The notes beneath the pieces are model-generated. The model ran no database searches. It had not been told where the DNA came from and saw only the letters and a list, made by a program, of their open reading frames with translations. DNA of 64,000 nucleotides from positions 14,162,452 to 14,226,451 of the forward strand of contig CM063260.1 in assembly GCA_032158295.1 (NCBI GenBank). Direction: 5' to 3'. Of this stretch, positions 1 to 9,099 are shown piece by piece. Positions within the stretch are counted from its first letter, which is position 1, and each line of letters opens with the position of its first letter. Source of the DNA: Pycnopodia helianthoides (Eukaryota; Echinodermata; Asteroidea; Forcipulatida; Asteriidae). The translations under genes and the position numbers were made by a program.

Positions 1-869
1 TAATTCATACACAACATCTACACGCTCAAAACGCCCCGGAATGGAAATATTTACAATTCCATTTCACTCGCCTTTGCCATGTGAAATAAAAAAAGACATA
101 TTTCACCGAGTGATTACATTCTGCGACAACGCATGAACGAAATGCATTTAATAATTTTTATATTTACACACACACACATAGATCCTAGTCATTTGAGTTT
201 TGTTTCACACAATAAACACAAAATAGAAACGGAAACTCGATTTAAATGCGTAAACATGCCCACACCTTAGGCCTACATTATTTTACACACAAAAACTGTA
301 CTAATGAAAAAAGAACAAATAACAAAGTATAGTAGATAAATACAAAAAATAGACCTTTAGTTGTCTGAAGTTTACAAATTACCACGTCAAATATTCATTT
401 GACACTGCAAGAAAAATCGATCGGGAACTCTAAAAGCGCGAGAATCTCCTCCATAAAAAAAACCAGTGGAACGCTATAATAGTCTAAATACTACAATACT
501 GATATTTCAACACAGAGAAAAAACTATTTAAAAAATGGTATAAATCCACACCAATAAAAGTGAAACTGTTCAAGGATCTTATTGAGTCATTTAATTCAAA
601 AAGAACTAACGAACTATTGACCCATGACCTGACCTGCCGAGTTCACAGAGAACGAGCGCGTCTACTTCAAGTTGTGTACGATTCCTGTCGATACAAATCA
701 CACGGCATGACAGGCGAATAAACCCGGGAATGGGAACAGCAATAGTATACCATAAAAAAAGGCTACATGCAATGGTTGGAAGTCAATTGAGGAAATATTT
801 GCTAGCAGTGGACACTTAATTTCATGCTTGATACGAATCTGATCGAAGTGATTTCTAACTGTTATAATT
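1..869. other. 5' flank of the first Ig receptor gene
   Basis: AT-rich non-coding DNA. The first ~40 bases (CACAACATCTACACGCTCAAAAC, in two parts CACAACATCTACA and CGCTCAAAAC) recur at about 4456-4490, where they form the edge of a MITE-like element, so a truncated copy or a duplicated flank lies here. A CACACACA tract occurs near 168-178. The promoter of the downstream gene should lie here, but I see no convincing TATA box. Confidence 0.5.
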
Positions 870-2873
870 ATGACCATGTCTCGAGAGTGTTGGTTGTTGC
901 ATCTACTTCTTGTGTGGTGCTCTCTGGAACGTACATGTTTACTTACATGTGTCAATGCACAGAATGTGACTATCCTTCAGGTAACACCAGCAGAGGGTGA
1001 TCCTGTAGAGGGTAACGAAGTGCGACTATTATGTCAAGCTATTAACGTGACGATGTCAGGTTATATCATCGAGTGGACGAGGATCGTGGACGCTCAGCAG
1101 GAGGTATCACTAGCTCGGAATGGAAAGAGTGTAGATCCGAGATACACGCTTTTTGAACAAGAATCGTCTTGGGCTCAAAATAAGATGGAGATACTTTCTT
1201 TTAATGCTACCAAGGAGGACACAGTAGTGAGTTACGGTTGCCGAGTGAGGGACTCTGTTGAACTGAATAGCACTATATTGGAAGACGCACAAACCATCTC
1301 TTTTACAGTGCTTTACTTCCCATCTGCAATGTACCCCATCTGCATCCCTGCTGGTCCTATCACTGTACAAGAAGGAACCACAGTAAACATGAGCTGCACT
1401 ACTGAGATAGGAAACCCAGCAGTCCAGATACAGATTCTTAAGAATAGTACTATCTATGAATGGACGTATAGAGGAGACAGTAAAGAAAAAATGAGATCAT
1501 TACAGCTAATGGTTACTGCAGCTGATGACGAGGGTTCTTATGAATGTAAAATCAACCCGGGCACAAACTCAACACCATTCACAGGAATGGAAAGGTCATG
1601 TACGATGGGACCAATAACTGTTGGTCCCATGACATCCACGTCACCAGATACGTCAAACATACACTCAACTACACCCGATACTGAAGAAAGTACAGCCTGG
1701 CCTGATGATATGACGACAACCGTGAGTCCAACGACAACTTCTTTCCCTCTTGCCATCATAGCAGGAGCTGCAGGAGGAGGTGGCTTCGTAATCGTCTTAA
1801 TAATCATCTTATTGATACTCTACATATGTAAATGTGGATGCTTTAAGAAAGACAAACAAGATCCTTCATTGTTGCAAACTAATTTACCACTCACTGAGTC
1901 AAATGATAACCACAAGCCACCATGGGAAAAACAATCAGGTTTCATCAATCAAGACGTGGAAGAAATGAGAGAAAAAAACCCTTTTCCAGGCTTCATCCAA
2001 ATACCTCAGACGGAGGATGCACTAGAGACGAAGGAGATGGAAACTCCTGCTGGAGAAGATGTAATGTATGACCAACCATGGAAGAAGTCGACTTTCAAAG
2101 AACAGAATAAAGATGGTGACAATTATCACCCTCAAGGAATTGACGCATCATGTGTTGATGCCGAGGATGCAGGAGTAGAGTCAGATGAAACAGTTGATAT
2201 GAGTTCACCCGTGTACGGTAAGGTACAGAAAATCAAAAACAAACCACAAGTAAACAAAGAAGCGAAGATGTCTGACGCTGATAATGCTGAGCTATGGCTA
2301 AGCACCGACCCATCAGCCTATGACCTGGTACTCAATGAAGACAAATATACAGAGATACCTAACATGGCTGACATTGATCCGGGTTTAAAACCAACAGCTA
2401 TTGTCAAGCCGATCGTTTACCAAACTGTCTCTAACCCTGAAGACGATCTTCAATCCTCACCCCACAGCAACGATGGAGCTTCTCCTAGTGTGGGGAATAA
2501 GCCCAATATCAAGAAGTTTAAACCCAAGGATCGGTCCGAGAGCCAGCCACCAAGAGGTGATTCCAATCCAGCCAGATCACCATCTCAACCCATCGCATCG
2601 ACACCACCTTCCTCAACAGAGCCACCACAATCGCCTGATGACCGGTCACCTCCTATTGAGCAACATGGAAACACACCTCAAGATGATCACAATGAGGAGG
2701 CGAGGTATGCTGAGGTATCACACAATCACGCGAAACCTCATGAGGCTGTTACATCAGATGATCATCATGACATTACGTACGCTGAGCTGGATTTAAACCC
2801 ACCGACATCAGACGCGCTGCCTCAGCCGCAGGAAGATCAGACACTGTACGCTAGCATTACCATCATGGAGTAG
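870..2873 (+). CDS. Ig-domain transmembrane receptor with ITIM-like tail (667 aa, one exon)
   Basis: Type I membrane protein, probably a cell-surface inhibitory-type or adhesion receptor. A hydrophobic signal peptide (residues 1-30, ending VNA|Q) precedes two Ig-like domains: about 32-147 (C55, W69, C124) and 150-250 (C176, C226, with DDEGSYEC before the second Cys). A Thr/Ser/Pro stalk (252-292) leads to a membrane span (about 293-319), then CKCGC, possible palmitoylation cysteines. The 340-residue tail has tyrosines Y484 (SAYDLV), Y517 (IVYQTV), Y613 (RYAEV), Y637 (ITYAEL, a consensus ITIM) and Y660 (TLYASI, ITSM-like). Several N-x-S/T sites lie in the ectodomain. The whole protein is one uninterrupted ORF. 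ATG codons at 870 and 876 both keep the signal peptide; the first is used. AATAAA occurs at 2973. Domain and motif calls are seen; ligand and signalling output are unknown. Paralog of the gene at 6297. Confidence 0.85.
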   Translation: MTMSRECWLLHLLLVWCSLERTCLLTCVNAQNVTILQVTPAEGDPVEGNEVRLLCQAINVTMSGYIIEWTRIVDAQQEVSLARNGKSVDPRYTLFEQESSWAQNKMEILSFNATKEDTVVSYGCRVRDSVELNSTILEDAQTISFTVLYFPSAMYPICIPAGPITVQEGTTVNMSCTTEIGNPAVQIQILKNSTIYEWTYRGDSKEKMRSLQLMVTAADDEGSYECKINPGTNSTPFTGMERSCTMGPITVGPMTSTSPDTSNIHSTTPDTEESTAWPDDMTTTVSPTTTSFPLAIIAGAAGGGGFVIVLIIILLILYICKCGCFKKDKQDPSLLQTNLPLTESNDNHKPPWEKQSGFINQDVEEMREKNPFPGFIQIPQTEDALETKEMETPAGEDVMYDQPWKKSTFKEQNKDGDNYHPQGIDASCVDAEDAGVESDETVDMSSPVYGKVQKIKNKPQVNKEAKMSDADNAELWLSTDPSAYDLVLNEDKYTEIPNMADIDPGLKPTAIVKPIVYQTVSNPEDDLQSSPHSNDGASPSVGNKPNIKKFKPKDRSESQPPRGDSNPARSPSQPIASTPPSSTEPPQSPDDRSPPIEQHGNTPQDDHNEEARYAEVSHNHAKPHEAVTSDDHHDITYAELDLNPPTSDALPQPQEDQTLYASITIME

Positions 2874-2972
2874 GTAATGTATAAAGTGGTCCACTTGTCA
2901 AATTTATGAATTTAACACATCCACCTGTCGGGGTTGTGGTGATCATGATAAAACGAAATACAAGTGAAGTGA

Positions 2973-2978
2973 AATAAA
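2973..2978 (+). terminator. Polyadenylation signal of first Ig receptor
   Basis: AATAAA about 100 bases after the stop codon at 2873, in a short AT-rich 3' UTR. Consistent with a compact 3' UTR; the cleavage site is not visible. Confidence 0.5.
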
Positions 2979-2995
2979 ACTTGTATGCACTGTAA

Positions 2996-3226
2996 ACATT
3001 TCCGGGTCAGGATTGACCCTGATCCGAGCCCCGTTGGACCCTACCGTTTTGGGGTCAGTATGACCCGGAATGTGTTATCTTGACCTAAAGATGGATCAAA
3101 ATAAAACAGAATCTGAGTTAAAATACCGAGTCAGCCTGACCCGGAAGTGAGTGGTCAGGCCCATGAGGACCCAGAATCCGGCTCAAATCTGACCGGGACA
3201 TTTTAGAATGTAGTGTGGCTAAGAAG
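2996..3226. mobile_element. MITE-like repeat rich in GACCCGG
   Basis: A stretch with repeated GGGTCA/TGACCC words (CCGGGTCAGGATTGACCC, GTATGACCCGGAATG, CAGCCTGACCCGGAAG). It resembles the element at 4470-4690 in base words and in its ending (ATTTTAGAATGTAGTGTGG versus GTTTATGAGTGTAGAGTG). Likely a non-autonomous, fold-back DNA element inserted just after the first receptor gene. Confidence 0.4.
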
Positions 3227-4455
3227 AAAATAACACTTGATGTAAATAGGCTGACCTGTCGACTTCATGTCGACTCAAACTAATTCTATTTTTAAATGAT
3301 TTGCTCTATGATAATTAAATTATAATTCATTCCAATCTGATGTCTACAGAAATAGTACATATATTGACTATAACCAATTCTGATATTACATTTTGATAAA
3401 ACACCTGTTTTGATTTGTTAATTATATGTCTTTCAAAATGGACGTGAATTATTACATGAGATTGGGAACGAACCACAATAGTTTGTTAGGATTAGCATAT
3501 TGCACATTGTATCATGTTAGATTTCGCTTCAAAAAATAATACAAAAAATAATAATAATGTAGACTGTATATATACCTTAACTACGACAAATATGGACGTA
3601 TATGATAAAATTTACTATTTGGGATTGCTCAACACAAGCTAATGCTTGTTGCTAAAATAACTATAACTTTCTGTGATTTCAATTGTCACGACTAAGAGGA
3701 AGTATATGAAATCAATGTTACTGTAGGCTTTACAGAAATGGCCAATTGAATTGACTGTGTCTACTGAACTGTTTGCTTACCGTACAAAAGGGACAATACA
3801 TCAATGGTCTGAAAGAAGAACTTATCCAAACCCCTACTTCATTTAAAATTACCATGCAACCTATATTCTGTAAATATTCGTTCAATTCAGTGGTTACGCG
3901 TCTGAAGAATCAACGAAAAAAGACAGGGACTTTGTGTATGAGCGTACTTATTTCGATTGCTATAATCAAAATGAGTTACTGTGATTTCAGTCGTCCTCAA
4001 ATGCCCCCCCCCCCCACTTGATAAAACTTTACAATAATTGATCGTTCATTTAGAAATTTGTATACATGTAAATATTTTCTTCTTTCCAAGTAACACGAAT
4101 TCTGTGATTTGTCTTAAACTAGTACCAGGAAACTGTTTTAGACTCAAGTCTCATCCACAACTTGTAGCTGGAATAAACAAAATATGACCTAGAAACTATG
4201 CCACCAAGCGTCGTGGGAAAACAGCCCTACCTCATATCATTGTGTATCATAGTAAAGTACAGCCAAACAAATGCAAAATTCAGGCAATTCTTTGAGTTAC
4301 AATTCAATAATTTTCTATATGTCTGGGTTTTGAAAGGTCTATTATATTAAGGGTATTTCCCTGAAACCGTTCCTAGTCATGCATAAAATCGGCATGATTG
4401 CAGATCACAAAGATTTTATGTGCGGGTTTGAAATGCTCTGATTAAATATCAGCTT

Positions 4456-4692
4456 AATTCATACACAACATCTACACGCTCAAAACTCCCCGGATAGAAA
4501 CGTACAATAGCCCGACTCATTTATGGGTCAGTGTGCCCGCTCTGTGTAAAATGACCCAGAAATGGGGCATACTGACGCAGAATTTTAGCTAAAATCCAAT
4601 TTTTAAAAACCAGTTTTCGGATCAGCCTGACCAAGAAAAAGGTCCTGGATCCGGGTCAATTTGTGACCCGGGAGTTTATGAGTGTAGAGTGT
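4456..4692. mobile_element. MITE-like repeat with imperfect terminal inverted repeats
   Basis: The left end CTACACGCTCAAAACTCCCC and the right end CCCGGGAGTTTATGAGTGTAG are imperfect inverted repeats enclosing about 200 bp with several ACCCGG/GGGTCA words. No coding capacity. Related to 2996-3226; its left end is also present at window bases 10-40. Confidence 0.5.
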
Positions 4693-4919
4693 AAAGATTA
4701 TTTATAATCAAACACGTAAGCAGTAACGATGTATTGTAAACGAAGACTGTTCTTTAGGGTTCAAGAAACATAGTTTCAGAGATATAACCAACATCTCATA
4801 TACAGACATTATTGGTTAAAGTCCAATCAACGCTGTTGCCATTTTGTTATTGACATAATGTTTTGGAATCAAATCGGACAGAATTAAAGAATTTCTCACA
4901 GAATGTTTAGCTGTAAAAA

Positions 4920-5165
4920 TTGTGATGAATCGTCTTATCACACAAAAAAGTTTTCGTGAATCGTCCAAAATCAGATGAAAGTTTTTTTTTCTGATGGATC
5001 GTCCATCAGATGAAATAGTTTAAATTGATGACTCGTCCAATCAGATGAAATTGTTAAGTTTGATGAATCATCCAATCAGACCTAAGAGTTTAGATTGACG
5101 AATAAACGAATCAGACGTAAGAGTTTTGATTGATGAATCGTCCAACCAAACGTAAGGGTTTTGTA
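4920..5165. repeat. Degenerate tandem repeat, unit about 45-50 bp
   Basis: Five or six diverged copies of GATGAATCGTCCAATCAGAT followed by a GAAA..GTTT segment (for example near 4924, 4965, 5000, 5030, 5070 and 5130). Intergenic between the two Ig receptor genes; no coding potential. Confidence 0.6.
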
Positions 5166-5239
5166 TATATTCATTATCTTATAGCTGGTTAAACTTTATG
5201 GGATTATACACATTTCGCTTGTGGAGAAATATTGTACAG

Positions 5240-5415
5240 ACCTTACGCATACGACGTCATATGAATAGGGCGCCCTCGTCTAAAGGTCAAAAGAGGGATG
5301 CCTATTGGCCCATCCTGTGAGCTGCGCGTATAACATGCGCATTTTCAATTGTTTCGATATTTTTTACCTCTATAAGATGGCGGCGTGATGACGTCCATAA
5401 GGTCAATCGAAAAGG
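5240..5415. repeat. Dispersed repeat shared with 61200-61350
   Basis: Contains GACGTCA, then CGCCCTCGTCTAAAGGTCAA, ATTGGCCCATCCTGTG, GCTGCGCGTATAAC and TATAAGATGGCGGC. The same words in the same order occur near 61225-61345 in intron 1 of the second eIF5A gene, about 56 kb away. Probably an old mobile element or repeated promoter-like segment. Confidence 0.5.
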
Positions 5416-6296
5416 TCTCCTGTTCGGTTAGACACATTACTAAACAAAGTTTTAACAAGTAGGTGGTAAAGTCTTTTGTGATGTGACAACTGCTCATAAT
5501 TATTATCCCATGGCATGGGTCTTATTTACTTGCGCTTATGATACAATTAAGACTTTTGATGTAAGTGTAATGCAAACCTTACTAACACATGTAGACTGAT
5601 TTTGCTCTTAACTGCACCAATGAGAAATACATCTTAGCATTGTTCATTAGTGTAGTTTTTGTCTCCTGGTTCTAGAGAGTCTGACTCGGTTATTGGCGCG
5701 TTGCCACAGTGGGAGATCCGAACTTGGTTCAGATCCAGTTAACTTAACGTCACTTTATAATTGTTCAAACATTAATGTGGATTAGTATGATACATGGTTT
5801 TACAAGCCAATAATCTTCACAATCTGATTCAACACATTCTGAGACTAAAATCATATTTTTTGTAACTAACATGCAGCGATAGAATTCGGAATTTTTCAGA
5901 GTCTCACAACATGTTTAGCCGTAAAAGATATAAGAGGAATCATCAATCAGAAAAAGGAGTGAAATATTATTTGTTAAAGTTCATTTAGTATTATGTTACA
6001 GTATTCTTTTTGATGGAGTGACACACCATAATGGCTTTTGGGTCCGTTAAAAGTTGTCTCGTGTTTAATACAAAAAACAATGTTTTCGAGACAATTGTGA
6101 TTCATTGTTTTTTAATGTTATTAATATTATGCTTATTCAAATTTCCTGGCTAAGAGTAAAACACGCATGAGCACGAAGCTGTCAGTAGTAAAAACGGAAC
6201 TAGAGAAACCGGTAAAAACCGCAGTAAATTGTCACAGTCTTTAGTTCCCTGCTGGTGTCTGATGTTGAAAGTTGTTCGCTCACTCATTTTCCCGTC

Positions 6297-7973
6297 ATGA
6301 TGGCTCAAGGATTTGTGTTTGTTCATTTACTGCTGCTTTGTGTGTGGTGTATTGATACAAAGTTTCAAGGCGTCAATGCACAGAGTGTGACCGTCTCAAA
6401 AGTACAACTAGATGATCCTGAGGAGGGTGGCACCGTGGACCTGCGATGCAATGCAACCAACCTGGAATCCGGTAACTCCTTGGAGTGGTCAAGGCTATAC
6501 ATGAATAGGAATGTTATAATACGTTCTCATGTGGGCAACTCAAATGACACTATGTATACAGAGTCTTCTTCAGAACAAGGACAATATGTGGTTAAGGTCC
6601 TCAAAATTAATGTTTTGCGTAGGGATGACGCAGGAACTTACTACTGCACGGTGAGGCATTCCGAAGGGACCGTAGTAGAAACAGCAAGTATATATTTAAA
6701 GGTGCGTTACTTTCCATCAGCTGAGTATCCTTTATGCTCTCCTAATGGTCCTTTTACTGTACAAGAAGGAACAACTCAACAATTCACTTGTGCAACTGAA
6801 AAAGGGAGCCCACCGGTTAGTATTCTCATTCAGAAGAACGGTGCAAATATACCCATAGAGACATGGTTGGTAACTGATACAACTTCTACGAGATCACACA
6901 ACTTCACATTTACTGAAGATGACAATGGTACGTCTGTCGAATGTAAAATCATCTCGTTGCCCTCCTTCCAAAGAAATTGTACGTTCGGACCAATCACAGT
7001 GACAATGAGAGACAATCGAGAAAATCAGCTACCAACAACCATGGAAAATAGGCCCACCCCTCAAACCTATGCAACAAGCGAGGGTTCGGACACAAGTTAT
7101 CCAACGTTGATGGAAACTACGACGTCTGGCAGTAGTCAGAGAACAAACCTACTAATCTCTAGTCAGGAAACTTCAAACCCATCAAACCCCAGTCAGGAAG
7201 CTTCAAATCCATCAACCCCCAGGCAGAAAACCTCAAACCCAAACCCCAGTCAGGAAGCTTCAAACCCATCAACCCCCAGTCAGGAAACTTCAAACCCATC
7301 AACCCCCAGTCAGAAAACTTCAAACCTACAAGTAAGTCTCCCGATTGTACTTATAGCAGTGGTCGTAGGAGGCTGTATCCTCTTGCTGATACTGATACTG
7401 TTACTTGTAGTATATTGCTGCTTCAAGAAGAAGCCGAAATCCAGACAAGTACAGATCAACCTACCACTGTTTCAACCGACTACGGATTTGGTTTTCGAGC
7501 CTCAAGAAAATCACCTGGTCGTTCATCAAGAGTCCACAAATCTGGACAAAGTTGACATGCCTGAGGAAGATATATCAGAGGAACCTGGTGCCGATCAAAA
7601 CCCGAAACCTGAAGTCATGTCGGTATCGCATTCTCCAAATACTGAGCCTGGGGACGAACAATCTTCAAGCATAAAAAATGGCAGCGGTCCATCTCCAACA
7701 GATGTTGATAAGAGAAACATCAAGACGTTCACACCTCCTGATACGGGTGACTCTAAAGAAGGCCAAGAAGAGGTTCTACGTCCACATGAGCCTCACAAGT
7801 CAACGCCTACGACAGGTGAGACTGTATATTCTGAGGTGTCAATCCAACAGCGTGTACCTCAAGTCTCGTCTGGGTACACCACGTATGCTGACCTCGATCT
7901 ACCACCGTGTACATCGGACACGGAGCATTTGCCCAAAGACCAAACGCGTTACTCTGGAATCAGCATTCCCTAG
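6297..7973 (+). CDS. Ig-domain transmembrane receptor with ITSM/ITIM-like tail (558-572 aa, one exon)
   Basis: Paralog of the gene at 870. The ORF opens at an ATG at 6255, but I prefer the paired ATGs at 6297/6300 because they place the hydrophobic core (FVFVHLLLLCVW) directly after the start as a signal peptide ending VNA|Q. In numbering from 6255: Ig domain 1 about 45-150 (C65, W78, C131 in the classic DDAGTYYC signature), Ig domain 2 about 152-252 (C179, C230), a Ser/Pro stalk with a 10-residue repeat (about 303-357), a membrane span 360-387 followed by YCCFKKK, and a tail with Y525 (TVYSEV, ITSM-like), Y544 (TTYADL) and Y566 (TRYSGI, ITSM-like). Order and spacing of these three tyrosines match the last three of the upstream paralog, and VNAQ, RYFPSA and the membrane-proximal pattern are shared. 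Function unknown; immune-type inhibitory receptor is inference. Confidence 0.85.
   Translation: MMAQGFVFVHLLLLCVWCIDTKFQGVNAQSVTVSKVQLDDPEEGGTVDLRCNATNLESGNSLEWSRLYMNRNVIIRSHVGNSNDTMYTESSSEQGQYVVKVLKINVLRRDDAGTYYCTVRHSEGTVVETASIYLKVRYFPSAEYPLCSPNGPFTVQEGTTQQFTCATEKGSPPVSILIQKNGANIPIETWLVTDTTSTRSHNFTFTEDDNGTSVECKIISLPSFQRNCTFGPITVTMRDNRENQLPTTMENRPTPQTYATSEGSDTSYPTLMETTTSGSSQRTNLLISSQETSNPSNPSQEASNPSTPRQKTSNPNPSQEASNPSTPSQETSNPSTPSQKTSNLQVSLPIVLIAVVVGGCILLLILILLLVVYCCFKKKPKSRQVQINLPLFQPTTDLVFEPQENHLVVHQESTNLDKVDMPEEDISEEPGADQNPKPEVMSVSHSPNTEPGDEQSSSIKNGSGPSPTDVDKRNIKTFTPPDTGDSKEGQEEVLRPHEPHKSTPTTGETVYSEVSIQQRVPQVSSGYTTYADLDLPPCTSDTEHLPKDQTRYSGISIP
7160..7330 (+). repeat. In-frame 30-bp coding minisatellite in the receptor stalk
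   Basis: About five to six tandem copies of a 30-bp unit encoding SNPSTPSQET-type decapeptides, with E/K and T/A alternation; one unit is shortened (NPNPSQEA). The length change keeps the frame. It makes a Ser/Thr/Pro-rich, probably O-glycosylated spacer between the Ig domains and the membrane. Likely length-polymorphic. Confidence 0.75.
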
Positions 7974-8590
7974 AGACTTTCCTATATCACAATAATATGG
8001 TGTCATTTCGGGGGTAGAGTTTGGGGCGAAACAGTAGTATAAAGACTAAGATGAAAAAAGTACAAAACACATGATTATGATGCATCGGAAAATGTTTATA
8101 CGTTTCAATTAAATAGGCATAAAAATTGTCTTCTTGTTTTCGTTGTTGTTTTTTGCCCTTTTGTGGTCAGGCATTTAAGGTCTGTCTCTGTAAACATGAA
8201 CACACATTGTAGAAAAATAGTTCTTCTAATGTGAGAAAAATCACTTCAAAATATATAACATACTATTAATTTCTTCGTTACTAAGAATAATTAGTAACAG
8301 TTATTATTGTGAGTAGTTTGCTTCTGTTCTGTTTCTTTTGATATCAAACACAATAGACGGACACTGGATTAAAACACACAATAAGTCATGATGGATTGAT
8401 ATGAAGCTTTTTCACCACACTCGAGTTTTTTTGTACTTTCGCATCCGTAATTTTGTATGACTTTTAATTTGTTTTGCTGATTTTACACTCCAAACTCACT
8501 AAGTCATGCCAACTGTAGATTATGCACGGTTATAGCTGGACTACAGTCAATGATAATATTAACATTATTAAAATAATGTCAACCCCCATT
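7974..8590. other. 3' UTR and intergenic DNA after the second Ig receptor
   Basis: AT-rich sequence with no ORF of note. ATTAAA near 8108 could be the poly(A) signal of the upstream gene. Nothing else recognised. Confidence 0.35.
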
Positions 8591-8594
8591 TATT

Positions 8595-8880
8595 TAAACT
8601 TTACCCAGTCAGTTTCCCTTGTGGTTTGGTTCTTGATATTTGAAATGAAAAGTCGCATCCCCTTAATGTGATCCCCTGGCTGCCGCTTCCGAGGTTGTAT
8701 CGTAAACTTAAGTGTGATCCCTGGCTACACGGCAGTTAACGGTTGTATGGCTTCTGACTGGCATTCCGAGATATTGAAAAAAATAGGGAGGCCGCCAACA
8801 TAGGGCTAGATAGCGCCGGCACGTTAATCCGGAGGTCGCTGATTCAAATCCAGCTTTAGTCAATTTTTATTTGTTCAACC
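8595..8880 (+). mobile_element. Dispersed repeat with tRNA-like box B (SINE-like)
   Basis: Begins CCCTTGTGGTTTGGTTCTTG, contains GTGATCCCTGGCTACACGGC and TATGGCTTCTGACT, then GGAGGTCGCTGATTCAAATC and a tail ATTTGTTCAACCCCAA. The same blocks occur at 31613-31800, and the 3' part recurs at 35460-35560. The GGTTCAAATCC-type box and the shared tail suggest a Pol III-derived SINE. Confidence 0.5.
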
Positions 8881-9099
8881 CCAACTTATATTAAAATAAT
8901 CATAGGAGGTATTAGGAAATGTCTTCTGTGTAATTTTAGTCACCACTTCACTGATTAGACTTTGGCACCCATGTTGTGTCTAAAGCTTACTTGGCAACTC
9001 AAGGAAGATTTTCATAAATCTAATTTTAGCTTAAAGGAAATAACGACAGCTTAGAAGTTCAGCGCAAGATCAACATATTTATTGCAATGTCAAGCGGAA

